Assembly: GCF_040676775.1 (NCBI RefSeq)
Contig: NZ_JBFAPP010000013.1
Coordinates: 158,106-222,105 of the forward strand
Reading direction: 5' to 3'
DNA length: 64,000 bases
Origin: Micromonospora_G sp040676775
GTDB lineage: Bacteria; Actinomycetota; Actinomycetes; Mycobacteriales; Micromonosporaceae
Made by a program: the position numbers and the translations under genes. This document shows, one piece after another, positions 48,002 through 56,728 of this stretch. The number at the start of each line of letters is the position of its first letter. Position 1 is the stretch's first letter. The notes beneath the pieces are model-generated. The model was not told the origin of the DNA. It ran no database searches and saw nothing but the letters and a program-made list of their open reading frames with translations.

Positions 48002-49477
48002 TCAGCGGTCGCAGGCGCTGACGGCCGCGGTCGCGGCGAGCGGCGGTGCACCGATGGTGGGCAGACCGAGCGACACCGCCGACGTACGCGGCACCCGACC
48101 CGCCTCGTACGCGTCACCGGCCCGCGTCCGGCGGTGGGCCAGCGGCGCCCCGTCGGCGTTGAGGTGGTGCGGCGCCGCGTAGGTCACCACCGTGTGCACG
48201 ACGTCGCCGGGTCGGATCGAGCCGGCGTCGGGACCACCGTCGAAGTGCACCAGTCGGCCGTCGCGCGCCCGGCCGGACATCCGCCCGGTGCGCTCGTCCT
48301 TGCGCCCCTCACCGACCGCTACCAGCAGCTCGACCGGCTCGCCGACCAGCTTCTTGTTTTCCGCCCAGGTGATCTCCTCGACCGCGGCGATCAGCCGCTC
48401 GTACCGCTCCTGCACGACCTGCTTCGGCAGTTGGCCGTCCATGGTCGCGGCCGGGGTGCCGGGACGCTTCGAGTACTGGAAGGTGAAGGCGGAGGAGAAG
48501 CGGGCCTCGCGTACCACGTCCAGGGTCCGCTCGAAGTCGGCCTCGGTCTCGCCGGGGAAGCCCACGATGATGTCGGTGGTGATCGCCGCGTCCGGCATGG
48601 CCGCCCGGACCTTCTCGATGATCCCGAGGTAACGGTCCGACCGGTACGAGCGCCGCATCGCCCGCAGTACGTCGTCGGAGCCCGACTGGAGCGGCATGTG
48701 CAGGGAGTGGCAGACGTTCGGTGTCTCCGCCATCGCCGCGATCACGTCGTCGGTGAAGTCCTTCGGGTGCGGGCTGGTGAACCGGACCCGCTCCAGCCCG
48801 TCGATCTCACCGGTGGCGCGCAGCAGCTTGCCGAAGGCGAGCCGGTCACCGAACTCCACCCCGTACGAGTTGACGTTCTGCCCGAGCAGCGTCACCTCCA
48901 GTACGCCCTCGGCGACCAGTGCGCGTACCTCGGCGAGCACGTCGCCGGGCCGCCGGTCCTTCTCCTTGCCGCGTAGCGAGGGCACGATGCAGAAGGTGCA
49001 GGTGTTGTTGCAGCCGACCGAGATCGACACCCAGCCGGCGTAGGTCGACTCGCGCCGGGTCGGCAGGGTCGACGGGAAGACGTCGAGCGATTCGAGGATC
49101 TCCACCTCGGCGCTGGAGTTGTGCCGGGCCCGTTCGAGCAGCACCGGCAGCGAGCCGATGTTGTGGGTGCCGAACACGACGTCGACCCAGGGCGCCTTGC
49201 GGACGATCTCGCTGCGGTCCTTCTGCGCCAGGCAGCCGCCGACCGCGATCTGCATGCCGGGGTGTTTGTCCTTCACCGGGCGGAGATGACCGAGGTTGCC
49301 GTAGAGCCGGTTGTCGGCGTTCTCGCGTACGGCACAGGTGTTGAAGACCACCACGTCCGGGTCGTCGACCTCGGCGGCACGCACGTAACCGGCCTGCTCC
49401 AGCAGGCCGGAGATCCGTTCCGAGTCGTGCACGTTCATCTGGCAGCCGTAGGTCACGACCTTGTAGCTCTTCGACAC
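48002..49477 (-). CDS. miaB: tRNA-2-methylthio-N6-dimethylallyladenosine synthase
   Basis: The 491-residue radical-SAM methylthiotransferase acts on i6A37, the product of MiaA, to give ms2i6A37. It has the UPF0004 domain with three cysteines (YGCQMN, FNTCAVRENADN, VGGCLAQK), the radical-SAM CxxxCxxC as GCNNTCTFCIVP, GQNVNSYG and a C-terminal TRAM domain. GTG at 49477 (SKSYKVVTYGCQMNVHDSERI). The C-terminal Ala/Arg tail is longer than usual. A 268-bp gap separates it from the divergent DUF2277 gene. Confidence 0.95.
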   Translation of the reverse strand: MSKSYKVVTYGCQMNVHDSERISGLLEQAGYVRAAEVDDPDVVVFNTCAVRENADNRLYGNLGHLRPVKDKHPGMQIAVGGCLAQKDRSEIVRKAPWVDVVFGTHNIGSLPVLLERARHNSSAEVEILESLDVFPSTLPTRRESTYAGWVSISVGCNNTCTFCIVPSLRGKEKDRRPGDVLAEVRALVAEGVLEVTLLGQNVNSYGVEFGDRLAFGKLLRATGEIDGLERVRFTSPHPKDFTDDVIAAMAETPNVCHSLHMPLQSGSDDVLRAMRRSYRSDRYLGIIEKVRAAMPDAAITTDIIVGFPGETEADFERTLDVVREARFSSAFTFQYSKRPGTPAATMDGQLPKQVVQERYERLIAAVEEITWAENKKLVGEPVELLVAVGEGRKDERTGRMSGRARDGRLVHFDGGPDAGSIRPGDVVHTVVTYAAPHHLNADGAPLAHRRTRAGDAYEAGRVPRTSAVSLGLPTIGAPPLAATAAVSACDR

Positions 49478-49746
49478 TGTCGCGCGCCCCTCTCCCACGG
49501 CCACCAAGCGTAGCCGTCTGCCTCGTCCCGCCCAGGTCGGGTGGGTGCGCCGGCAACGCCCGGCGGAAACGGCCGGCACCGCCGTACGGCCCATCGGTGG
49601 CAGAGTAGGCGCAGGGAGCCCCGACCGGCGGGCCGGCGCCACCCGGGTGCCCGACCCCAGCCGGGCCCACGGGTACGGCGGACGGGCCGATCGGGTCCCC
49701 GAGCGCCCCGGACCAGTCCCCGAGCAGCCCCGGACCAGGAGGAACC

Positions 49747-50007
49747 ATGTGCCGCAGCATCAAGACCCTGCGTGAGCCGTACGCCGAGGAGGTCACGGTG
49801 GCCGACATCGAGGCGGCGGCATTGCAGTACGTACGGAAGATCTCCGGCTTCCGCGCACCGGCGGCGCACAACGCGGCGGCGTTCCAGGCCGCGGTCGACG
49901 CCGTGGCGGAGGCCACCCGGACCCTGCTCGACCAGCTCGTGGTCCGGGGCAGCAGCGCGGCCCAGGCCGGCGCAGGCGACACCCGGACCGCCACGAACGC
50001 CGGCTGA
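49747..50007 (+). CDS. DUF2277 domain protein
   Basis: An 86-residue protein: MCRSIKTLREPYAEEVTVADIEAAALQYVRKISGFRAP, then AHNAAAFQAAVDAVAEATRTLLDQLVVRG. This is the DUF2277 signature, with a Cys at position 2 and a conserved CRSIKTLR start. ATG at 49747 follows AGGAGG. Unknown function. The last codons and stop are contained in a 28-bp tandem duplication. Confidence 0.88.
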   Translation: MCRSIKTLREPYAEEVTVADIEAAALQYVRKISGFRAPAAHNAAAFQAAVDAVAEATRTLLDQLVVRGSSAAQAGAGDTRTATNAG

Positions 50008-50041
50008 GACCCAGACCGCCACGAACGCCGGCTGAGACCCG
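49986..50041. repeat. 28-bp tandem duplication over a stop codon
   Basis: Two copies of GACCGCCACGAACGCCGGCT plus GAGACCC follow each other at 49986 and 50014. The first contains the DUF2277 stop codon. Confidence 0.8.
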
Positions 50042-50255
50042 GACCGGCGCGGGACGGCGCTGCTGACGGCGGGCCCGATCGTCCGCGACCAGCCGCCCCG
50101 GCAGCGCCGGACGGACGGCCCGGCCGTCCGCGCGAGCGACGCGCCACGGCGAGCGGTCGTGCGGGCCGCCCGATCGAGCACCGGGGCAGGGCCGAGCAGT
50201 CTCGCGGCCCGCGGACGAGGGCCTGGCCCTCCGAACGGCGAGCGGCCGGCAGCGG

Positions 50256-50735
50256 TCAGGCGGCGGCGAGGGCCGGGACCACCGAGTCCGGCCCCCACTG
50301 CGACTGGTGGCACTGCGACCACCGGCACCGCGGACTGTGCGCGCTGCACAGCCGAAGGTCGCTCAGGATGTCGCCGTCGTCGTCCTCACGGACGTCGAGG
50401 TGCACCGGCCGGATCGTGCCGTCGGATCCGACCAGCAGGTGCCGGCCGGGGTCGAGGGTGTCGTCCGCGAGCAGGCACGGCCGGCCGAGTCGCCGGGCGA
50501 AGGCCGCGATCACGGTCACCTCCGGCAAGCCGTCCGGGATGCCGTAGCAGTCCACGGAGGTGGGGAACTCCCCCGGCCTGAGCCACACGTCGCACACCAC
50601 CGCGTCGAGTGGCAGCCGGGCAGGGTCGGCCGTGTTCAACGGCACCACCGCCAGGCCGAGTACGTCGCCGAGCGCGGAGCAGACCTCCGCGACGGTCATC
50701 CGGTCGTCGATCTTCCAGTTCCACAGCTCGGTCAC
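50256..50735 (-). CDS. Hypothetical protein with C-terminal Cys/His cluster
   Basis: I do not recognise this 159-residue protein. It has an N-terminal MTELWNWKIDDRMTVAEVCSALGDVLGL, a central TVIAAFARRLGRPCLLADDTLDPGRHLLVGSDG, and a C-terminus LCSAHSPRCRWSQCHQ that contains Cys/His residues suitable for a metal site. Codon use and composition look coding, and it has no close neighbour on the same strand. No signal peptide. Function unknown. Confidence 0.6.
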   Translation of the reverse strand: MTELWNWKIDDRMTVAEVCSALGDVLGLAVVPLNTADPARLPLDAVVCDVWLRPGEFPTSVDCYGIPDGLPEVTVIAAFARRLGRPCLLADDTLDPGRHLLVGSDGTIRPVHLDVREDDDGDILSDLRLCSAHSPRCRWSQCHQSQWGPDSVVPALAAA

Positions 50736-51355
50736 GCCGCCTCCTCGCTGTGCGCAGCCACGGCCGCAGCAACGGCCCCTACTGACGATGGTGACCGGCA
50801 GCCGACGCCGAGCGGGGCTAAGTTACCGGTCTGTGACCATTTCTGCCGAAATCCGCCTATCCCATTACCTTGTGTAATCGAGTGGTGACACTCTACCGCT
50901 CTCGATTTTCCCCCGCACTCACTTAGCGTATTCCAGTCGCTGCAGTAGGTTTGCCGACACCCGGCGGTCCCGTACGGACGCTCTCCGGAGCGTGGGGCGT
51001 CGCGTCCCGGACCGGGCCGAGTCGCCGATCCGACGTACCGATGGCCGTCATGGTCCGGCGTGGAGGCGGGCGGGTGCCCGATGGCCCTCCGGGTCCGCGA
51101 AACCGACGCGGTCCCGCAGCTCGGTCGGGCGGGTTCGATTCCCCCCCGCCTACGCAGGAGTTTTCGCAGGCCAAGACCCGTACGCCGGCTGTCCGAAGCG
51201 GACCGCTCGGGCAGACCGGACCACCTCGTGGTCCGGATCGCGTTACCGCCCCGTGACCAGATCGTTTGCGTCGCCGCACGTCAGGTCCCCTACAGTTGCC
51301 TAACCAAAGCAGACTGGGGCCCACGACAGGGGCCACAGACCAGACAGGTGGGGGC
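50736..51355. other. 620-bp intergenic region with tRNA-like sequence
   Basis: The divergent gap upstream of gluA. It includes an AT-richer stretch near 50870-50930, the tRNA-like sequence (51062-51156) and gluA promoter DNA. I see no convincing protein-coding gene. Confidence 0.5.
51062..51156 (+). ncRNA. Degenerate tRNA-Sec/Ser-like sequence (possible pseudo-tRNA)
   Basis: GGAGGCGG at the 5' end pairs with CCGCCTAC at 51146-51153 (one mismatch). Internal parts resemble a D arm (GGG/CCC around a loop with GG), an anticodon arm (GGT-CCGCGAA-ACC, three pairs), a long variable region and a T loop (GGG-TTCGATT-CCC). The 3' end is GCA instead of GCCA. The long variable arm and long acceptor stem suggest a serine or selenocysteine tRNA ancestry, but position 33 is C and the anticodon is not TCA. 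It may be coincidental. Confidence 0.35.
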
Positions 51356-52108
51356 ATGACCGCGGCGACCGACCAACCGCTCATCAAGCTTGACGGGGTC
51401 AACAAATGGTTCGGCCCGCTCCATGTGCTGCACGACGTGAACCTCTCCGTCAACCGCGGTGAGGTGGTCGTCGTGATCGGGCCGTCCGGTTCCGGCAAGT
51501 CGACGCTCTGCCGGGCGATCAACCGCTTGGAGCCGATCAACTCGGGCACCATCGTCTTCGACGGCCAGCCGCTGCCGGCCGAGGGCAAGGCCCTGGCCCG
51601 CCTGCGCAGCGAGGTCGGCATGGTGTTCCAGTCGTTCAACCTCTTCGCGCACAAGACGATCCTGCAGAACGTCACGCTCGGGCCGGTCAAGGTACGCAAG
51701 GAGAAGCCGGCCGCCGCGCGGGAACGCGCCCTGGCACTGCTGGACCGGGTGGGTATCGCCAACCAGGCCGACAAGTACCCAGCCCAGCTCTCCGGCGGAC
51801 AGCAGCAGCGGGTGGCGATCGCCCGCGCCCTGGCGATGCAGCCGAAGGCGATGCTTTTCGACGAGCCGACCAGCGCGCTGGACCCGGAGATGGTCGGCGA
51901 GGTGCTGGACGTGATGACCTCGTTGGCCCGCGAGGGCATGACGATGGTGGTGGTGACGCACGAGATGGGCTTCGCCCGGCACGCGGCGAACCGCGTCATC
52001 TTCATGGCCGACGGCCAGCTCGTCGAGGACGCTCCCCCGGAGGAGTTCTTCGCGAACCCCCGCAGCGAGCGGGCCAAGGACTTCCTGTCCAAGATCTTGA
52101 CGCACTAG
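51356..52108 (+). CDS. gluA: Amino-acid ABC transporter ATPase (glutamate type)
   Basis: The 250-residue ATPase powers uptake of a polar amino acid, likely glutamate. Walker A GPSGSGKST is at residues 42-50, signature LSGGQQQR near 150, Walker B AMLFDEPTSALDPEMVGEV near 170. ATG at 51356 follows a GTGGGGG ribosome-site-like stretch. It leads the gluABCD operon, found in many actinobacteria near recX-recA. Confidence 0.93.
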   Translation: MTAATDQPLIKLDGVNKWFGPLHVLHDVNLSVNRGEVVVVIGPSGSGKSTLCRAINRLEPINSGTIVFDGQPLPAEGKALARLRSEVGMVFQSFNLFAHKTILQNVTLGPVKVRKEKPAAARERALALLDRVGIANQADKYPAQLSGGQQQRVAIARALAMQPKAMLFDEPTSALDPEMVGEVLDVMTSLAREGMTMVVVTHEMGFARHAANRVIFMADGQLVEDAPPEEFFANPRSERAKDFLSKILTH

Positions 52109-52166
52109 GCGTCCAGTGTGGAGCGCCCCGGGTGGGGGCGACCGTTCGTCGAAGAAGGAGATGTAG

Positions 52167-53048
52167 ATGCGTATCTCGCGAGTGGCCACGCTGGCCGCGG
52201 TCGCGGCCCTGACCCTGGGTGTTGCCGCGTGCGGCGGTGACGACAGTGACGACGCCGGCACGGCGCCCGAGAGCAAGAGCTTTGCCGCCGGCACCACGAT
52301 GGAGAAGCTGAACAAGGCTCAGAAGATCATCATCGGCACCAAGTTCGACCAGCCCGGCTTCGGACTCAAGGGCCTGGACAACAAGCCGGCCGGCTTCGAC
52401 GTGGAGATCGGCAAGATCATCGCGACCGAGCTCGGCATCCCGGAGAGCAAGATCGAGTACATCGAGACCCCGTCGGCCGTCCGCGAGGAGGTCCTCGAAC
52501 AGGGCAAGGCCGACATCGTGGTGGCGACGTACACCATCAACGACAAGCGCAAGGAGCGGATCGACTTCGCCGGTCCGTACTACGTCGCCGGGCAGCACAT
52601 CATGGTCAAGGCGAGTGACTCCAGCATCACCGGCCCGGACTCGTTCAAGGCCGGCGGCAAGAAGGTCTGCTCGGTCGCGGGTTCGACTCCGGCCGCGAAC
52701 ATCGAGAAGTACCTGGCCGACAAGGTCGCCCAGCTGGTGGTCTTCGACGTCTACCAGAAGTGCGTCGACGCGCTCAACGGCGGTCAGGTCGACGCCGTCA
52801 CCACCGACAACGTGATCCTCACCGGCTTCATCGCCAAGAACGAGGGCAAGTTCAAGCTCGCCGGCCAGAAGTTCACCGACGAGCCGTACGGCATCGGGGT
52901 CAAGAAGGGCGACACCGCCTTCCGCGACTTCATCAACGACACCCTGGAGAAGATCTACGCCGACGGTCGCTACGCCAAGGCGTGGACCGAGACCGCGGGC
53001 AAGTTCGACTCGGCCGTGCCGACCGGCCCGAGCATCAACCGGTACTGA
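52167..53048 (+). CDS. gluB: Glutamate-type ABC substrate-binding lipoprotein
   Basis: The 293-residue lipoprotein carries the signal RVATLAAVAALTLGVAAC with lipidated Cys near residue 22, then the SBP_bac_3 periplasmic fold (KIIIGTKFDQPGFGLKGLDNKPAGFDVEIGKIIATEL, IDFAGPYYVAGQHIMVK). It captures the amino acid outside the membrane and docks to GluCD. ATG at 52167 follows GAAGGAG. Confidence 0.92.
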   Translation: MRISRVATLAAVAALTLGVAACGGDDSDDAGTAPESKSFAAGTTMEKLNKAQKIIIGTKFDQPGFGLKGLDNKPAGFDVEIGKIIATELGIPESKIEYIETPSAVREEVLEQGKADIVVATYTINDKRKERIDFAGPYYVAGQHIMVKASDSSITGPDSFKAGGKKVCSVAGSTPAANIEKYLADKVAQLVVFDVYQKCVDALNGGQVDAVTTDNVILTGFIAKNEGKFKLAGQKFTDEPYGIGVKKGDTAFRDFINDTLEKIYADGRYAKAWTETAGKFDSAVPTGPSINRY

Positions 53049-53087
53049 GTTCCACCGCTGGAGCTGGAGGGTGACCATGAGAGAGGC

Positions 53088-53804
53088 GTGTCCGTGAGTG
53101 TGCTCGTCGACAACTTCGACGTCTTCGCCGGGGGACTCTGGGTCACCTTCCAGCTCTGTGTGTTCGCCGCGATCGGTGCCCTGCTGATCGGCACCCTCGT
53201 GGCGGTCATGCGGATCGCGCCGGTGCCACCGCTGCGGTGGATCGGTACGGCGTACGTGACGGTGTTCCGCAACTGTCCGCTGACCATCGTGCTGTTCTTC
53301 GCCGCCTTCGCGCTGCCGGCACTGGGGTCGAACGCCGATTTCCTGCGGATACCGGGGCTGACCTCGATCTCCAGCCGGCTCGGCAACGACCTGCCGTACT
53401 TCCGGTTCGCCATCATCGCGCTGAGCCTCTACACCGGTGCCTTCGTCTGCGAGGCGATCCGCAGCGGCATCAACGCGGTCTCGCCCGGACAGGCCGAGGC
53501 CGCCCGGGCGATCGGCCTGACCTTCACCCAGAACCTGCGGCTGGTTGTCCTGCCGCAGGCGTGGAAGTCGGCGATCGTGCCGCTGGGCAGCGTCATCATC
53601 GCAATGATCAAGAATTCCGCGCTGGCCGGCTTCTTCGGCGTGGTCGGCGACCTTTCCAGCTCCGGCACGAACCTGACCAGCCAGGGCGGCGAACCGATCA
53701 TCCCGGTGTTCGTCGGCATCTGCATCGGCTTCCTGCTGATGACCGTGCCGCTCGGCCTCCTGCTGGACCGGGTCGAGCGACGCCGGGCGGTCGGGGTCCG
53801 ATGA
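53088..53804 (+). CDS. gluC: Amino-acid ABC permease (GluC type)
   Basis: The 238-residue permease has five or six membrane helices and the EAA loop QAEAARAIGLTFTQNLRLVVLPQAW near residue 145, which contacts GluA. GTG at 53088; a second GTG at 53094 is possible. Its stop overlaps the ATG of a 17-codon ORF (ATGA at 53801). Confidence 0.9.
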   Translation: MSVSVLVDNFDVFAGGLWVTFQLCVFAAIGALLIGTLVAVMRIAPVPPLRWIGTAYVTVFRNCPLTIVLFFAAFALPALGSNADFLRIPGLTSISSRLGNDLPYFRFAIIALSLYTGAFVCEAIRSGINAVSPGQAEAARAIGLTFTQNLRLVVLPQAWKSAIVPLGSVIIAMIKNSALAGFFGVVGDLSSSGTNLTSQGGEPIIPVFVGICIGFLLMTVPLGLLLDRVERRRAVGVR

Positions 53805-53854
53805 ACGAGCGAAACATCGAGCGGTACGCGGCGCACGGCGAGGACTCGGCATGA
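53801..53854 (+). CDS. 17-codon coupled mini-ORF between gluC and gluD
   Basis: ATG at 53801 overlaps the gluC stop, and the TGA at 53852-53854 overlaps the gluD ATG at 53851. The 17-residue product is MNERNIERYAAHGEDSA. It sits in a different frame from gluD. It may be a translational relay rather than a functional peptide; a real peptide cannot be excluded. Confidence 0.45.
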   Translation: MNERNIERYAAHGEDSA

Positions 53855-54822
53855 ACCAGCAGCAATCGGTGCTCTACGACAACCCCGGCCCGCGCGCCCG
53901 GCGGATCACGCTGATCGGCAGCGTGATCGCCGTCATCGGCATCGCCGCCTTCCTCTACTTCCTCGTCTACCGGCCGTTGGAGGAAAACGGCCAGTTCGAG
54001 ATGGAGAAGTGGGGACCGCTGGTCGACCCGAACAACGAGGTCTTCCCGCTGGTCTGGGCGCGGCTGCGGGACGGCTTCATCGCCACCCTCAAGGCCGCCG
54101 GCCTGGCGGTCGTCGGCTCACTGGTCGTCGGCGTCGCGCTGGCCGTACTGCGGGTCCAGCTCAAGGCACTGCGGGAACGCCGCTTCGTCGGTCTGCCCGC
54201 CCCGGCCGCGCTCGGACTGCGGGCGCTGAGCTGGCTGCTCAACGCGATCACCCGGTTCTGCGTCGAGGTCTTCCGGGGCCTCCCGGTCGTGATCACCATC
54301 TTCTTCGTGGCGACCGCCCTGCCGGATCTCGGCGTCGACTTCGGCGACCGGCTCTGGTACCTGGTGCTGGGCCTGACCATCTACAACAGCGTGGTGATCG
54401 GCGAGATCCTGCGCTCCGGGATGGAGGGGCTGCCCGGCGGGCAACGCGAGGCGGCCCTTGCCTGCGGCCTCAGCTCGTTCCAGATCACCCGCATGATCCT
54501 GCTGCCGCAGGCGCTGCGCATCATGCTGCCAGCGCTGATCAGCCAACTGGTGGTGGTCCTCAAGGACACCTCACTCGGCTTCATCATCGGCTACGAGGAG
54601 GTGCTCCGGGTCAGCGCGTTCCTGATCGGGAACCTGGAGAACCCGATCCAGGTGTACGCCGTGGTCGGTGCCATCTACATCGTGCTCAACTACCTGCTCT
54701 CCAAGCTCGCCGAGTACGTCCAGCGCCGGCTCGCCAAGGGACGCAAGACGAAGGGCCTGCCCCCGATCGACGTCATGACGCCGGCCCGCGCTGGCGCCGA
54801 CGGAAGCGGCGCAGCCGCCTGA
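53851..54822 (+). CDS. gluD: Amino-acid ABC permease (GluD type)
   Basis: The 323-residue permease has an N-terminal helix (ITLIGSVIAVIGIAAFLYFLVYRPL), further helices and the EAA loop GGQREAALACGLSSFQITRMILLPQALRIMLP near residue 192. A basic C-terminal tail follows (LAKGRKTKG). ATG at 53851; GGCGAGGA precedes it by 8 bases. It pairs with GluC to form the channel of the glutamate importer. Confidence 0.9.
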   Translation: MNQQQSVLYDNPGPRARRITLIGSVIAVIGIAAFLYFLVYRPLEENGQFEMEKWGPLVDPNNEVFPLVWARLRDGFIATLKAAGLAVVGSLVVGVALAVLRVQLKALRERRFVGLPAPAALGLRALSWLLNAITRFCVEVFRGLPVVITIFFVATALPDLGVDFGDRLWYLVLGLTIYNSVVIGEILRSGMEGLPGGQREAALACGLSSFQITRMILLPQALRIMLPALISQLVVVLKDTSLGFIIGYEEVLRVSAFLIGNLENPIQVYAVVGAIYIVLNYLLSKLAEYVQRRLAKGRKTKGLPPIDVMTPARAGADGSGAAA

Positions 54823-54843
54823 GCCGAGCGATCCGTACGACCG

Positions 54844-54877
54844 AACCCGGGTCCAGCCCCACGGCTGGCCCGGGTTT
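54844..54877 (+). terminator. Rho-independent terminator
   Basis: AACCCGGGTCCAGCC pairs with GGCTGGCCCGGGTT around a 4-base loop, ending TTTCGTCTT. It ends the gluABCD operon. Confidence 0.8.
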
Positions 54878-54952
54878 CGTCTTGTCCGGGGCGGCCACCT
54901 GCCCGGTCAGGGGAGCTTCCGGCACCTGGCCCGGCGGTCGGCGGGCGATCCC

Positions 54953-56728
54953 TCAGCGGGCGATCTCGGTGACCCGGGACTCGCGTACGACGGTGACCCG
55001 GATCTGACCCGGATAGGTCAGCTCCTCCTCGATCTGCTTGGCCACGTCGCGGGCCAGCACGGCGGCACCGATGTCGTCGACGTCGTCCGGCTTGACCATC
55101 ACCCGGATCTCCCGACCCGCCTGCATGGCGAAGACCTTCTCCACCCCGGACTTGCCGCCGGCGATCTCCTCGATCCGCTCCAGCCGCTTGACGTACGCCT
55201 CCAGGCTTTCCCGGCGCGCGCCCGGCCGACCACCGGAGCAGGCGTCCGACGCCTGGGTCAGCACCGCCTCGATGGTCTGCGGCTGCACCTCGTTGTGGTG
55301 CGCCTCGATCGCGTGCACGACGTCGTCGGACTCACCGTACTTGCGGGCCAGGTCGGCGCCGATCAGCGCGTGGCTACCCTCGACCTCGTGGGTGAGCGCC
55401 TTGCCGATGTCGTGCAGGAACGCGCACCGCTTGATCATGGGCGCGTCCAGGCGCAGCTCCGAGGCCATGATGCCGGCGATGTGCGCGGTCTCGACCAGGT
55501 GCTTGAGCACGTTCTGCCCGTACGACGTCCGGTAGCGCAGGCGACCGAGCAGGGTGACCAGCTCGGGGTGGATCTCGGTGATGCCGACCTCGACCAGGGC
55601 GTCCTCGGCGGCCCGCTGGCAGAGGCGCTCCACCTCGTGCCGGGCGGTCTCGAAGACCTCCTCGATCCGGTGCGGGTGGATCCGGCCGTCCAGCACCAGC
55701 TTCTCCAGGGTGAGCCGGCCGATCTCCCGGCGTACCGGGTCGAAGCAGGAGAGCAGCACCGCCTCGGGGGTGTCGTCGATGATCAGGTTGACCCCGGTGA
55801 CGGACTCGAAGGCGCGGATGTTGCGCCCCTCCCGGCCGATGATCCGACCCTTCATCTCGTCGCCGGGCAGGTGCAGCACGCTGACCACGCTCTCGGCGGT
55901 CTGCTCACTGGCCACCCGCTGGATCGCGTCCACCACGATGTGCCGGGCCCGTTGGTCGGCCGTGTTGCGCGCGTCGGCCTCGATGTCCCGGACCAGGATC
56001 GCCGCCTCGCGCTTGGCCTGCCCCTCGATCGCCTCGACCAGCTCACCACGAGCCGCGTCGGCGGTCAGGCCCGCCACCCGTTCCAGCTCCCGCTTGCGCA
56101 GCTCCTCGGCCTCCACCAGGGCCGTCTCCCGGACGCCCAGCGCGGCCTCCCGCTCGGCCAACTCGGTCGTGGCCGCGGTCAGCCGGCGTTCCCGCTCGGT
56201 GAGCCGCTCGACCTCTTCGGTGTGCAGCCGCTCCCGCTCGTCCATCCGGGCGGCCCGCCGTTCGACCTCGACGGCCTGTTCCCTGGTGGTGGCCGCGAGG
56301 GAGGCGATCTCCCGCTCACCGCTGCGCCGGGCCGCGGTCCGCACCTGCTCGGCGTCGACCTCGGCCTGCCGGTGCGCCCGGTCGAGCACGGTGTCCGCCT
56401 CGACCCGGGCCGCGTCCAGCACCCGCCGAGCCTCCGCCCGTGCGGCACTCGCCTCGGCCTTCGCCGCGGCGGCCTCGGCCCGAGCGGCAGCAGCCGCGGA
56501 CTTCGCCGTGTCCACCGTCGTGTACGCCTCGTCGGCGGCGGACCGCAGCGCCGCGAGCGACTGCTCCTGGCGGTCCTTCTCGGCCACGAAGGCGGGGTCG
56601 TCGGCTGCCGGTCCGGCCCCGGTGAGGCCGATCCGGCGCAGCGCCCGCGCGCCTAGGACCAACGCGGTGAGTACGAGGGCGGTCAGCACCGCGATCGCGG
56701 CGAGCAACCCCCACTCGAGCGCGGTCAT
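54953..56728 (-). CDS. rny: Ribonuclease Y
   Basis: The 591-residue endoribonuclease begins mRNA decay. It has an N-terminal membrane helix (WGLLAAIAVLTALVLTALVLG, residues 6-26), a long Ala/Glu/Arg-rich coiled coil (about 45-250), a KH domain with GRIIGREGRNIR (295-306) and an HD domain with HD at 439-440 in FLHDIGKAL. The coiled coil is longer than in Bacillus (about 520 residues total). ATG at 56728. Two perfect or near-perfect hairpins lie upstream in its 5' region (see findings). Confidence 0.94.
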   Translation of the reverse strand: MTALEWGLLAAIAVLTALVLTALVLGARALRRIGLTGAGPAADDPAFVAEKDRQEQSLAALRSAADEAYTTVDTAKSAAAAARAEAAAAKAEASAARAEARRVLDAARVEADTVLDRAHRQAEVDAEQVRTAARRSGEREIASLAATTREQAVEVERRAARMDERERLHTEEVERLTERERRLTAATTELAEREAALGVRETALVEAEELRKRELERVAGLTADAARGELVEAIEGQAKREAAILVRDIEADARNTADQRARHIVVDAIQRVASEQTAESVVSVLHLPGDEMKGRIIGREGRNIRAFESVTGVNLIIDDTPEAVLLSCFDPVRREIGRLTLEKLVLDGRIHPHRIEEVFETARHEVERLCQRAAEDALVEVGITEIHPELVTLLGRLRYRTSYGQNVLKHLVETAHIAGIMASELRLDAPMIKRCAFLHDIGKALTHEVEGSHALIGADLARKYGESDDVVHAIEAHHNEVQPQTIEAVLTQASDACSGGRPGARRESLEAYVKRLERIEEIAGGKSGVEKVFAMQAGREIRVMVKPDDVDDIGAAVLARDVAKQIEEELTYPGQIRVTVVRESRVTEIAR

